NCBI RefSeq assembly: GCF_023278565.1
Contig: NC_064676.1
Span: forward strand, 1,612,001-1,676,000
Reading direction: 5' to 3'
DNA: 64,000 nt
Source: Colletotrichum lupini
Taxonomy: Eukaryota; Ascomycota; Sordariomycetes; Glomerellales; Glomerellaceae
Shown here: piece after piece, positions 47,519 through 58,341 of the stretch
Layout: each line of letters starts with the position of its first letter
Position numbering within the stretch: the stretch's first letter is position 1
Notes under the pieces: generated by a model
Seen by the model: the letters and a program-made list of their open reading frames with translations, nothing else
Told to the model about the DNA's origin: nothing
The model's database searches: none
Translations under genes and position numbers: made by a program

Positions 47519-48655
47519 ATGAGCTCCGCACAAGGCAACAGAGCCCTCTGGCTCTCATCCTACTCCAAACCCCTCGAAGTAATCGACCTCCCCATCCCAG
47601 GCGCTCCCACAGGCACAGTCGTCGTCAAGATTCTCGCCGCGCCCATCGCGCCCTACACGCACCTCGCCCACACCGGCAAGCTCCCGCAGCTCAACGTCCA
47701 CCCGCCCTTCGTCCCGAACCCCAATGCCATCGGCCGCGTCCACGCCGTCGGTCCGGATGCCATGCGCGTCAAGCCTGGTGATCTCGTCTACGTTGACGCC
47801 ACTACCCGCGGCCGCGACGACCCCGTTAACGCCATGGTTATGATCGGTCATCTCGGCGGCGTGGGCGACGCGGGGCAGAAGTTGATGAAGGAGTGGCGTG
47901 ATGGTTCGCTGCAGCAGTATCAGAAGGTGCCTCTCGAGAACGTCTACCCTCTCGACGAGAAGCGCCTCATTGGTGAACTTGGCTACGACTTTGCGGCGCT
48001 GAGCTCTATCGCGCATTACTCCGTTGCCGCCGGCGCCCTCCTCGAGGCAGCGGACATCAAAGTAGCAGAGACCGTGGTCATCGGACCCTCAGGTGGCTCC
48101 TTTGGCGGTCTAGCCGTCGAAGTCGCTCTCACCGTCGGCGCAAACGTCATCGCCCTGGGCCGAAGCGAATCCAAGCTTGCAGCAATGCGTACCAAGCTCG
48201 GCGACAACCCTCGTCTCAAGACGGTGGTGATGACAGGCGACGAAAACATCGATGCGCAGGCGATCCTCGCAGCCACGCCTAATGGAGCCGGAGCCGACGT
48301 TTTCAACGACTGGACGCCCGGCGAGCTCAAGAACCCGCCGTACCTCGAGGCCGCGGTGCGCACCCTGAAGCGCGAGGGAAGGGTGATCCTCAGCGGCGGC
48401 GCGAGTGAGACGCTGACGATACCGTATGCTGTGTTTGGGCTCAAGAATCTGAAGTTGATTGGCAAGTGGATGTGTGAGCGGCCGACGCTGCTGCAGCTGG
48501 TTCGTATGGTTGAGGGAGGTCAGCTGAGGATCGGGAGGGAGAGCGGCGCGGAGATCAAGATTTTCTCCTTGGATGAGCATCATGAGGCGACGGAATTTGC
48601 GAGGGACAATGGTGGATGGAGGAATTACACTGTCATTGCTCCCAACGTGGAGTGA
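47519..48655 (+). CDS. Zinc-independent MDR-family oxidoreductase (quinone reductase-like)
   Basis: A single-exon 378-aa protein of normal length for medium-chain dehydrogenases/reductases. The N-terminal half is a GroES-like fold (NAIGRVHAVGPDAMRVKPGDLV, ~69-90). The Rossmann half has a dinucleotide-binding turn GPSGGSFGG (189-197) followed by a conserved-looking ALGRSESK (~NADP 2'-phosphate region, 211-220). The whole protein has only one cysteine, in KWMCERP, so neither the catalytic nor the structural zinc site of classical alcohol dehydrogenases is present. Family members of this type reduce quinones or enones using NADPH; the substrate here cannot be deduced. The start has AAAATGA context preceded by a CT/CA-rich leader. 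It stands alone, not in an evident cluster, so a secondary-metabolism role is not indicated. No sign of truncation. Confidence 0.88.
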   Translation: MSSAQGNRALWLSSYSKPLEVIDLPIPGAPTGTVVVKILAAPIAPYTHLAHTGKLPQLNVHPPFVPNPNAIGRVHAVGPDAMRVKPGDLVYVDATTRGRDDPVNAMVMIGHLGGVGDAGQKLMKEWRDGSLQQYQKVPLENVYPLDEKRLIGELGYDFAALSSIAHYSVAAGALLEAADIKVAETVVIGPSGGSFGGLAVEVALTVGANVIALGRSESKLAAMRTKLGDNPRLKTVVMTGDENIDAQAILAATPNGAGADVFNDWTPGELKNPPYLEAAVRTLKREGRVILSGGASETLTIPYAVFGLKNLKLIGKWMCERPTLLQLVRMVEGGQLRIGRESGAEIKIFSLDEHHEATEFARDNGGWRNYTVIAPNVE

Positions 48656-50417
48656 GACTTGTCTTTTGAATGATAGTCACCCTGCTTCGTTTCGCGGATC
48701 ACTATTTCGGATCGGTAAGAATAGCCAACTCCTCATTTCATACTCAATGTATTGTTTTCAAGAGAGGAAGAAAAGATTTATTGATAAGATAGACCACACA
48801 TGTTCCTTGATAAATCTTGCGATGTCATGACAGAAACTGGTTCTCGGCTTCTTGAATGAGTATCGTGTAAATTTGTGAAGATCACGCATGTCCGTCACGA
48901 ACAAGGCTTCATTACCCGCTTATCTCCAAGACCGGGGGATTTCATAAATGCCTGTTCAGGAGGATACCTAGACGACCTCGGTCCTTAGAAAAAAACCTGG
49001 TCGTCAGCAAGGCACTAGATGTGACAGGACTGGACAATTGCGAGGCGTCAATCCCGTCTCGTCATGATTGGTCAACCATCCCCGGTCTGTTTGTCCATAG
49101 GTTGGAACGTCTTCCCCCACGCGCGGACGTTGCGGCTACTTGCATGTAGGGTTTCAGTCTAACCGGCGTGACCGACCTGTTCTTCATGTAGGAAGTGCTG
49201 GAGATAAGACGAACTGAAAGTGCGGCTCATCGATTCTGCATGAGCTCACACAGACCTGTTGCTTTCGATTACGCATCTCTTATTCCGTTGGTTCAGGATG
49301 GTGTTCTCATCAATTCGTTACAGACGATTAAGTGTAGATAGATACTTGTGTCGTTTCCTGCCTTCCATCCGCTTGTCTCTCATGTTAGAGCATTTGCGGC
49401 AAGGTCCTCGACGTGACCTCCTTGTTAGGATTTCGCCCTACAACTAGTTTCATGGCATCGCGGAACCTTGAGTTTTCATACACATAATCTATGATGAATG
49501 TGTCTACGGATACAGCCCGTTACGTCCATACTTGTCACTCATCACATCTCAGTAAGAGTAAGAGTGAGATTCGACTGAACTGAAGGTCAGTGCGTCGGCC
49601 GCGGGAAGTGAGATTGAGCCCGCTGTGATGGCTCCCGGCCGGTCACTAACGCGTGTACCTGGGTGATGATCCCTGCTCCCGCTCCAGCGTGACAAGGAGA
49701 GGGGCGGTTTCTTGAGGGGCCTTACTGGGCTGCCACGCTGCTGGAGGTAGGTACCTAGACTTGGGGTACAGGAACGTTGGCCCGCACCTGCTGAATCACT
49801 GGTGCTTCGGAAATAGAGGTACCTAAGTATCAAGGTACCGTCACAAAGGTCCCTGCCAGTGCCTCTGAACCTTCTAAATTGGGCGGAAGGGGCGAACCAC
49901 AGGAAGCGATCCTTCCTTCCCCAACCAGGGCAGTCAACCGAAGGGTGGCAAGCACCTTAATCCCAACCTTAGGTAACCTCGCTGGATATCTCCCGCACTC
50001 ATCTCGCCTTTTTCAACTACATCTCTTTGCCAGGCCGACCGTCGTGGGCTTTTTGGACGGCATCACGTCCAGTCTCCGCGGCACGACAACGGAAGGGACA
50101 AGGAGACGACGGTTTGCTGACTTTTGGCAAGTCCTACTGCACCACTGCGGCTTCTCTTGCACCATCCGCGCACGCGACACGGCCCCAGGTCTCATCGCCT
50201 AGGAGCCGTCATATTGCGACGCCTTTCACTGGCCTTGGCACAAATTGCAATCACTTGCTACATCATCGGTATCGCGTGAACATTTTACTTTGCTATCACT
50301 ACAGAAGTTGCCCATCAAAATAGCTCCTTTCTCTCCATTGCTTTGGTAAGCGACCTATCTAGACTCAGCTTATCAGGACCCCGTTTGCTCATCTCATCTT
50401 GGTAGCTGAAACTCATC
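48656..50417. other. Intergenic region upstream of the 2EXR cluster
   Basis: 1.76 kb containing the 3' flank of the oxidoreductase and the presumed promoter of the first 2EXR gene. GGTACCT-rich short palindromes are seen around 49747-49840. No gene is supported. Confidence 0.4.
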
Positions 50418-51591
50418 ATGGCGGACAACACATCCACCCCCGCCGACCCGATGGCCGCAGCCTCAAATGCCATGATGGCCTCAATTCAGGACTACATTCG
50501 CACCGCCGTCACCACAGAGGTTGCAAATCTCCCAAACGCAACCCAGCCCGCCCAACTTGCGGCCCTTCAGAGTCGTCTCGAGACTGCCAACCAGGAGAAC
50601 TCTGAATTGAAGGAGAAGATCAAGCAGATTGAGAGTAAGAAGTCCACTCGCCACAGTCGCAAGAGCACGTTTTTTCTCTTCTCTTTGTCTTTAGCATATC
50701 GCTGACATCGATCAAGCAGGCGAGCGAGACACCGTCAAAGCGGCCTTCTCCTCTTACCTGGGCTTTCCTCTTCCAGACTCCAAGCTTTCCCGCCATTCCC
50801 ACAGCAAGAGTAGCAAGTTCCCCCAGTTCCAGAAGTTCCCTGTCGAAATTCGCATGAAGATCTGGAAGCTTGCTCTCCCTGCCGGACGCATTTTTGATCT
50901 CTCTAACGTCGATGCCCACTTCTCTCGTGTTCTCCGAGCCCCGATTGCCGCCAACAACGGCGCGCCTAACCCGGCTTTGGTCTTGCGCCAGGCCTCCGGG
51001 CTCACTGAAATGAGTGTGACTGCCCACAAGACGCCCAAGCTCCGACTCGCTTGCAAAGAGGCCAACAAGGCATTCCTTGAGGCAGGTGGCTTCGAATTTG
51101 GCTTGTTCGGTGGCCCATACAAAGGACTTTGGTACAACTATTCAGAGGACATCGTCTTTGTCCGCGAAGAGCCGCGTACCTGGGCCAACCTCGATATGTC
51201 ACGCATCGTCCGTGTCGCCTTCCCGCATAATAGATTTATGTGCAAGGCCGATGCCACCGCCAAGATGGACACCATCCTCGATCACTTCACCTCCTGCAAG
51301 GAGGTCATTCTCATGCAGACCATGGAGTGGGATATCCGCTCCTGCCTTGCAAGCCCTCGACTGCCTGCCAAGCTTTTCCCGCTACAGGAAGCCGATCCTA
51401 TTAGCACCCATGACTACCCGAAGGAACTTTCTGACGACGTCGGTAGCGTCGCAACCTGGGGCGATGTCAAGCGCATTGTTGCCCAGATATGGGAGGACCA
51501 CGTCGTCAACGTGAAGCATCTCAGCCCTGTCCGTGTTCCCAAGTTCTCCGGGATCGAGGTCCTTAAAGCTCGCCCGAGCTACTTTGACTAG
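50418..51591 (+). CDS. 2EXR-domain protein, cluster member 1
   Basis: Two exons, join(50418..50634, 50720..51591), 362 aa. The intron of 85 nt has donor GTAAGA, branch GCTGAC and acceptor GCAG, and joins in phase. The N-terminus (1-72) ends in a short coiled coil (LQSRLETANQENSELKEKI). A Ser/His-rich linker leads to the 2EXR start FPQFQKFPVEIRMKIWKLAL (106-125), with the family pattern F..FP.E.R..IW..ALP..R. Downstream blocks shared with the other three cluster members are a CKEA motif, an F-x-F-G motif followed by LWYN..ED.VFV, a basic/aromatic middle, and a C-terminal IEVLK. 2EXR proteins are abundant in filamentous ascomycetes and have no proven biochemical function. There is no signal peptide, so it is probably cytosolic or nuclear. 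This is the best-preserved member of the cluster. Confidence 0.85.
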
Positions 51592-52033
51592 AGGACAAGA
51601 TATAGAAGGTAGCTTGGATGACTTTCAGCTTGATCCTTGATGATCCACGCAGGATTTGATATGTACCGTATTTCGGTACTTTCTATTGGGAGAAGAGGCG
51701 TTTGGGTTGGTTTCTTCATCGTACGATAGCTAGTTACGCATCAATTGATATCCACAAGGTCTTCAAAACGTACACTATTCATGCCTATCGCCGTTTCCCC
51801 CATATAACAGATCTGATGAATGAGGTCGTGGTGTCAATCTTCCGCGAACCACGAGCTCTTACACATACAAATTCTTTTATAGAGTGACATGGATGGACCA
51901 TGGAACCTAGCTTTCGTTTACCGGGCTTACTCACGCCTCAAAACATTCTGTAGCTGAGGTATGTAGCATTGCCTAGCGAGAGTCTGAGCTAGGACGCACG
52001 ACTTCTATCTGGTTAGAAAGAATCACCAAAGCC
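51592..52033. other. Convergent spacer between 2EXR members 1 and 2
   Basis: A 442-bp gap between convergent genes, expected to carry both polyadenylation regions. Nothing else seen. Confidence 0.4.
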
Positions 52034-52813
52034 CTAAGACAGTCTTTCAGGGTCCATCCCAACATCCGGCTTCCTGAAGACCTCTACAGCCTCGAGGAGC
52101 AAGGGCCCCTTATTCATCCACGCATTCCAAGGCTCGTTTGAGTTTTCGAGGATGATCTCCTCTCTCTTCTGCAACAACATGCCCTTGACATGGCCCCATG
52201 TCAGAAACTTCTCAAACAGCCCCGGAAACGGCCCTATGAAATAGTGCATTACCGCCGATTTTTCAACCATGATATCGTCGTCTCTCATATCTCTGAAGAC
52301 TGGAACCGTCGTCGCAAAACCTTCAGTTCTGACATCTCCTACTTCACGCCGCTTGTCTAAGTAAAGCGCTACGACAAGGTGGCGGCAAGCACCGAGGGTT
52401 TGGGTCCTGAAACCCTCCTCAAGGAAAATTAAAAGTGCGACTTCAATAGAGATGTAGATCTTTCTCAAGCCCTTCAAGGGTGTATTGTACCACTGGTCGC
52501 AGGTCGCATAGTAGACTGCGTCCTGCGTTTCGTTGTACCAGAGGCCTCGGATGTTGGAGTTGTCAAAGTAGCCGAAGGTGAAACGACCAACCGACATACA
52601 GGCATCATAGGCGTCCTTGCAGGTCTCTCTGACCCGGGGAGGATAGTACTCGCGGTAGAATCGAGTCGGATGGTTAACACTTATCCAGGTTGCGTGGTTG
52701 TTTGGCTCGTAGATCCGTGGCGCAGGGAGGGCTTCGATCCAAATCTTGCGTTTGATCTCAGCAGGCAGCTCCTGGAACCGAGGGAAGTCCATTCTCGAAT
52801 GCTGTGGTGCCAT
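52034..52813 (-). CDS. 2EXR-domain protein, cluster member 2
   Basis: A single-exon 259-aa model. The 2EXR block begins almost at once: FPRFQELPAEIKRKIWIEAL (10-29) then PAPRIYEP. It is followed by RETCKDAYDAC, an F-T-F-G-Y-F motif, GLWYNETQDAVYYA and a C-terminal VEVFRKP. It lacks the coiled-coil N-terminus of members 1 and 3. Upstream on the minus strand there is a good donor (GTAAGC at ~52882) after an ATG-led stretch MAQFNKP, but every acceptor before 52813 puts that exon out of frame. I therefore treat it as a 5'-UTR intron and start at MAPQHSRM. The function is unknown, as for the family. Confidence 0.8.
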   Translation of the reverse strand: MAPQHSRMDFPRFQELPAEIKRKIWIEALPAPRIYEPNNHATWISVNHPTRFYREYYPPRVRETCKDAYDACMSVGRFTFGYFDNSNIRGLWYNETQDAVYYATCDQWYNTPLKGLRKIYISIEVALLIFLEEGFRTQTLGACRHLVVALYLDKRREVGDVRTEGFATTVPVFRDMRDDDIMVEKSAVMHYFIGPFPGLFEKFLTWGHVKGMLLQKREEIILENSNEPWNAWMNKGPLLLEAVEVFRKPDVGMDPERLS

Positions 52814-54136
52814 TTTCTGGGCCTCGAGCTTGCAGTCAGCAACATGATCGGTTTTGAGGGAAACAGAATCGAATCAGCTTACCGGTGATCCCAACTTGGA
52901 GGCTTGTTTGTGGGTTGCGCTTCGTGGGGCTTGTTGAATTGTGCCATGAGGAAGTCAGCTTTGAGTTGATATTGTGAATGAAGACGCCAAGACGAACCTT
53001 TCTTAGGAGCCTGGCTGAGAAAACAGTGACCACTCGGTGCACCGACATCGAGATGTTATTTGAAGGGCTGAGAATGTGGAAGGGCGAAAAGACTCAGCTC
53101 ACCTGACACGCGTTGGCCGTGTGGGTTGCTGAAGAGAAGAATCTCAGAGGAAGGATTTTGAAAACGGAAGTAGTTCAAGTAGGCCCTCTTTCACTCTTTA
53201 CCGGGGAGGCAGGTCCAAGGCAGGAGCAGCTCCTTCCTCCTCAAATATGCCAACGAAACCAGCAGGTGCGAGTGTGAGTTTGGCTCTTGGAGTATCTTGA
53301 AATACCTAGGTCGAGTCATTAACAGATTGTACGTTCCAAGTAAAACCGTTGCCGTTGCAGTATTAGTGCAAAGAACTGGTACCCTAAAGATACCGTCGCA
53401 GACTACGGAATCCCTGGAGGTCGATCGTCGTGGCCTCTTCACCAAAGCTCAGAAGTGTAAGGACGGCAAGATCAACGACGGTTTCGACTACCTGCCAAGC
53501 CTTCTCTGATGTTTAAATGACTAACGTCCTCCCCCCCCCCCTCCCGGTGTCAAACTTGCAGCAGAAGCAGCCTCAGTCACTCCCGATCAGAGATCGTAAA
53601 CGAGCACGAGTTGAGCGAAGAACTGAAGCGGCCGCTCGTACTCGCATCATGATGGTGCTGTCCATGAGGTAATAGCTAAAAGTCTGGCAATGATTTAACG
53701 TATACCACAACCAGAACCGGAAGGTCCTCAGCAGGGTGTTTAGAAGCCTTGATGACTCTGGTTCCAAACCTCGACATGGGGCGCGTGAACAGAAGGGACC
53801 TTGCTATTTGATGCGAGGCGAGCTTGGTATTCTTGTAAGGATCAGGTGTCTGAACGAAGGTTCTCGGCGTTCACGGTGTTCGACGCGCCCAGTCTCTTAT
53901 TTCGAGAATGATCTAAGGTAGCCGTAATGATTTACAATCTATGTGAGCATCAAAGGACCACAGTCAGGCCACGTTTATAGCTTGAAAACCGGAGTGGAAA
54001 CTGTCTTTGAGTTGATGGCTATGGCCTTCTTCCCCTTTAGTCCCGTCGGGCAGGGTGTTTCCGGCCGTCTAACTATCTAACGAAGGCGATAACAAAAAAC
54101 GATCGTGGCAAGGCAGGAATGTGAGAGGTCCTTGAC
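52814..54136. other. Spacer between 2EXR members 2 and 3
   Basis: 1.3 kb that should contain the promoter of member 2 and the 3' end of member 3. An 11-base C run lies at 53531-53541. A possible 5'-UTR intron of member 2 starts near 52882. No gene is supported. Confidence 0.4.
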
Positions 54137-55314
54137 TTATGCCCCGTTTGTGTGGTATCGTCTGAAATGATAACCTTCCTTCTTGATGCGAGGCTTCCGG
54201 AAAACCTCCACAGAACGGAAAGTGACGTCTCTCGTCTTGGATCCATTCTCGTAAAAGATCTCCTTTAGCTCATCTCTGTGTTCGGCCCAGGTCTTCAGCA
54301 GGCCTTCGCCCCAATCTTCCACATCCACTATCTCAGCGCAGACGCGCTCATCATCCTTGACGGGGTAGAAGACTGGCTCAGTAGCTTCCATTGCCTCGCG
54401 AGTCGGTCCCTTGTTCTCTTCGATGGGAGCTCCGCGGGGTCGATAGGCGATTGTAAGGTTTTCACACCCGTAACAATCGCTTGTGAGCACTTCTCTGCAT
54501 TCGTTCCGGTCAAGGACGATGGCGTCTCCGATGATGAGGTTCTTCACCTGAAGGTGGTTGAGGTGCCAGTACTGTTCAGGACCAGAGAGATAGATGGCAT
54601 CCAGATCATTGTTGTACCAGATCGATCTCATGGTGCCGTGGCCCAATGCGTCCTCAAAGTGGCCGAAGCGGAATTGGCCAGCCTTCATGCAGTATTCGCG
54701 AGCCTCTCTGTTTATCTCTCTGAAAGTCGGAGGTGCCCAGTGCTGATAGAACAGAATGTTTCTTGGGTCGTGTTCCCGGTGATTGTAGTATGTGATCGGC
54801 TCGTAGATTCTACCAGGCGGGAGGCACAACTTCCAGATCTTGTCCTTGAGCTCGTTGGGGAGTCGATTAAAATAGCACTCACAGCCTATCTCAATAGTTA
54901 GAAAGCCTTTCATTGACGATAGAGCGGAGCTTTAATACCTTGACTGCGAGCCTGGGGAGGTTTTTTGGTTTTCTGGGTAGACTCGACAACTTTGCTTGTT
55001 GCCTGCAAGAGGAGGGTGATTGCATTCTGACGGAGTTCTTGGTCCTGCTGGCCGTCGGCCTGCGTGATTCCGGATAAGGCCAACAACAGCGAAGAACGCG
55101 TGTTTCTGATTGAGAGCTTTTCAGCCTCGTCAAGCTTGGAATAAACCTTGCCTACTGTGTTCAGCAGGCTGGCGATGGCGGTGTGTTGTTTGGCGAGCTG
55201 CTGGAGGGGAGAGATAATCAGGTTGATGGAACTCATGATGATGGAGATTGGATCATCCTCATTTCGGAGAAGCTCTATCTGCTCATCAGGCTCAGGTTGC
55301 AAGTTCGAGGCCAT
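54137..55314 (-). CDS. 2EXR-domain protein, cluster member 3
   Basis: Two exons, complement(54137..54885, 54939..55314), 374 aa. The 53-nt intron (branch CTAAC, acceptor GATAG) sits just before the 2EXR block and joins in phase. Residues 1-125 are helical and polar (PLQQLAKQHTAIASLLNTV, SSLLLALSGI), suggesting an oligomerising N-terminus. The 2EXR block follows as CECYFNRLPNELKDKIWKLCL then PPGRIYEP. Next come REINREAREYC, F-R-F-G-H-F, SIWYNNDLDAIYL, and a C-terminal VEVFRKPRIKKE nearly identical in its VEVFRKP core to member 2. The start is the ATG at 55314 (AAGATGGCC context). The shared tail suggests members 2 and 3 are the closest pair. Function unknown. Confidence 0.82.
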
Positions 55315-56232
55315 CTTGGTAGCCCTGGCCTCGGATTCGAGGTGGTTGATGCGATTTCTTTTACCCACCTCGATGGTAGTGGTTTTGTCAAAATTCAAAG
55401 GTCTTGAGAGGAAAGATGTTAGGTTTTGTATCCCTAAGCCTGCTCCCACCGGCCATTTTGAGAAGATAATTTTGCCTGTGAAGCGGCGGGGCTTTGCTTG
55501 ATCGCCAACATGAGCGAGCATCCATGGCGAGGAGGTTCAGCATCAAGCCGGGTCATTTGACAGCTTTTCCCTGTACTGCAGCGCCCATGAATGTCCCGTC
55601 TTCAGCAAACACTACTAGTAAGCTTTGTAGGGTATTTTAGCAAGTACTGTAGACTGTGAACTCTTGTCTGTCGACAAGGAAAATGAGATGACCAGCCTTC
55701 TTCGTTGTGTGAAGTAGGCTGCCCTTGAGGATTTCTCCTTTCCAATAGGCAGCAAAACCATAACTTCAAAGGAAGCTAGTCCATAAGGTGCATTGCATAC
55801 TCATATCATGAAATCTAACATTAAGTTCGTATGGTAGTTCCAGAAATTGGAAGGAGCTAGGTTTGGGACGTACCTGCCCGAAGATGCTCTGTATTGCTGG
55901 CAGCTCCTTCTACTTCCCCGGGTTACTGACCACCTTCCTCACCTTTTCCCACCTTACCCTTGCATATTCAGTCTCTCCCTCCACACCATTGTCCTTTTCA
56001 CCTTCCCCACCTATAAATCTAGCAAGTTTCTTCCCACTGTCTTAGTTCCTCGCGATATTTCAGTTCATCGGAACAGCCCTCTTGTCATAGGAGCAGACTG
56101 AGAGCCACTCTCTTCCATTGCGAGCGCGCGAACCGCATACCTCTATTGTCAACCTTGAGAGTCAGCTGCATACCAGCGAATATGGATGAATTACTGTAGC
56201 TCATCAAGAGCTTGACCGAAAGCCTTGACGCC
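55315..56232. other. Divergent spacer between 2EXR members 3 and 4, with a nonsense-interrupted upstream reading frame
   Basis: 0.9 kb of divergent promoter. At 56182 an ATG opens the frame of member 4, but its sixth codon is TAG (56197-56199). After it, the same frame runs without a stop into the second ATG at 56233. No separate gene is supported. Confidence 0.5.
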
Positions 56233-57307
56233 ATGGCCAAAGCTCATACCCAGCAGTCGAAAACGATTTCTGAGCTAGCCAGGCTCCATGGCGCAAAAGA
56301 AACCTCAATGGCAACAGCCACCCGTGTGAAGGATCTTGCAGGTTAGTATCTTCATTCAACCGTATCACACATCTCCAGGAAGCTTAGCACTGAAAATCGA
56401 ACCAGATAATCAGGAATCGATGGCGGGCATGATGAACATACATATCAATGCCATGAAACAACAGGCTACGATGGTACTCTCGAAACAACGGGCCGCGGCA
56501 ATGTTCTTTCAACAGCAGGAGCTAATACCGCCTTTGAGTACGTTTTACCTTTCAGCCCCCACTAGACTTAATTCTATCAGACGATCAAAGCAGTTCCTTA
56601 CCTCATCAACAGCCGCAGGCTTCCCACAGTTCTGCCGACTCCCAATGGAGCTTCGAAAGATTATTTGGCAAATGACACTGCCAGATTCCCGTGTCTTCGA
56701 GCCATACGACATCGAACATCGTCCGCGTCTCCGCAAACGCTTTGAACCCCCGGCAATCCTAGCCGTATGTAAAGAATCTCGGAAGGTGGCGAACGAACAT
56801 GGAACTTTCATCTTCGGCTGGGAAAAGTCAATTGGCGAAAGTGTTTGGTTTAACCCCAAAAAGGACGTCGTCATCATGGAGGATGCCCTGGCTTTCGCAG
56901 GGCTCTGGCCGGCTCTTCTGAAATCTCAGGTTGAGATTCTTGCTTTTCACTGGACTTACTTCCGAAGTCATGAACAAGTTAGGGACCTCTGGGATTGTAT
57001 CGAGGACGTCCCGAGCTGCCGAAGAGTCATCATTCTCTACCGTTCACCATCCAACTACATATACAGCGACGAGAAGGTGCCAAAGCTATTCAGTCTCAAG
57101 CCCAGCGACATTGTCCTCGGAAGTGCGATGGAATGGATGTCATTCATTAACTTCAAGCGGGTTGAGGAAGGCATAACATGGGAGGGATTCAAGCGCGAGA
57201 TGGAAGATCTCTGCCGCAGACGCCATGTCGGGAAAGATGAGGCTTTTCCGCCCCTAGAGGGGATGGAGCTGATCATGTGCAAGGAGGATCGGACCTTTCA
57301 TGGATAG
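56233..57307 (+). CDS. 2EXR-domain protein, cluster member 4 (N-terminus possibly truncated)
   Basis: Proposed exons join(56233..56341, 56379..56537, 56619..57307), 318 aa. The N-terminal part is helical and Met/Gln-rich (NAMKQQATMVLSKQRAAAMF). The 2EXR block FPQFCRLPMELRKIIWQMTL follows, then SRVFEP, AVCKESRKVA, F-I-F-G-W and SVWFNPKKDVVIM; the C-terminal consensus weakens to MELIMCKE. Intron 2 (81 nt, donor GTACGT) precedes the 2EXR block as in member 3; because 81 is a multiple of three, a retained form would also be open. Intron 1 is only 37 nt with donor GTTAGT. An alternative donor (GTGTGA) would give ~53 nt in the same phase, so that junction is uncertain. An upstream ATG at 56182 in the same frame is blocked by TAG five codons later. 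This is the most diverged member, and the gene may be partly disabled. Confidence 0.68.
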
Positions 57308-58341
57308 AAGAAACCAGCAGAGGCGCAGATGATCATTAAAGCTTCAGAAGGATTTCCATACGCAAGGTAGTTCAAGAGATCTTGCACAATCGCGATACAT
57401 GTCTAGCTGACACATTCTGAACTCGCCATATTTTGCCGATATCATTTATTGCTAGCAGCATTAAGGGCCCCATTATACACGGCTAAAGTGTAAATGGCAG
57501 CCTGAAAGCATTGGCGATGCTGCCTACGTCGGTGAGTCATATTGGATCCCTTGGACATGATAAAGCAAGTTCCATTAGGGAGGGGTGGGAGATCTAGCGG
57601 CCTCATGAGATTAGATCGTTTGTAGGCCCTAGCTCTTAAGAGGATTGTCTGCCGTCATTTCGGTCTGAACGTGTGAAGTTTCCATGTGCCAGCTATGCTT
57701 AGTGAACGAAGCCGAGTTGATTGTATGCAAAACTACACTTGCATTCTAGGTGATTCAGGTAAGTCTTGATCTTGTGTCACAAACATAGTTGTATTCAGCC
57801 ATGAGGTTCTTTGTATTCTCAGGTCAGATACCCAAACTAGGATGCCCAAGCCAAACAGAACCAAAGATGAGACTTTTCATAGTCTTCTAGAGGTAGGGAG
57901 AGTGGCAGTTTGCGTTTCTGGTCCTCATTTGTTTGGGCATGGTGGACAATGCTCACGTGGGCGCATCGAATGATTCCATTTTGGACACGGGCGGCCTTGT
58001 ATACGACGCTCCCTGAGAGACTGAAAGAGGTGAGCGCATTGGCTACTGAGAAAACGAAGAGATACCAATGCGTGAACCTGAAATTTCCGACTTCGGGGTA
58101 ACCCGAAAACTTTTCAGTCTTGTCAATCTGGTGGCCTCTCCCTGTGATGTGATCCCGAGGTGCTGAACAAACATCACGACGCAAGCAATTGATATAAGAG
58201 TCGTTATTCCATCCTATGGTATAAACACCTGAAAAGATACCAGCCAGCTCAACATTCGTTACAATCAGCTTCCCTCCTACGGTTCCTTCCAATCAATCCA
58301 CTGTAACTATCGTTCTCTTCCAACTCCCTTTACAAGTCAAC
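57308..58341. other. Spacer between 2EXR member 4 and the secreted-protein gene
   Basis: 1.0 kb without a supported gene. A 151-codon open frame on the minus strand (57837-58292) overlaps the presumed promoter of the gene at 58342, has no recognisable domain and is not annotated. A leader rich in TCC/CAA precedes the ATG at 58342. Confidence 0.4.

Noticed and set aside
52836..53048. Extra coding exon for 2EXR member 2
   Set aside because: A good donor exists, but all acceptors before the 2EXR block give the wrong phase, so it was left as a probable UTR intron.
57837..58292. 151-codon open frame on the minus strand
   Set aside because: Overlaps the presumed promoter of the secreted-protein gene, and no domain is recognisable. 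It could be real, but nothing supports it.
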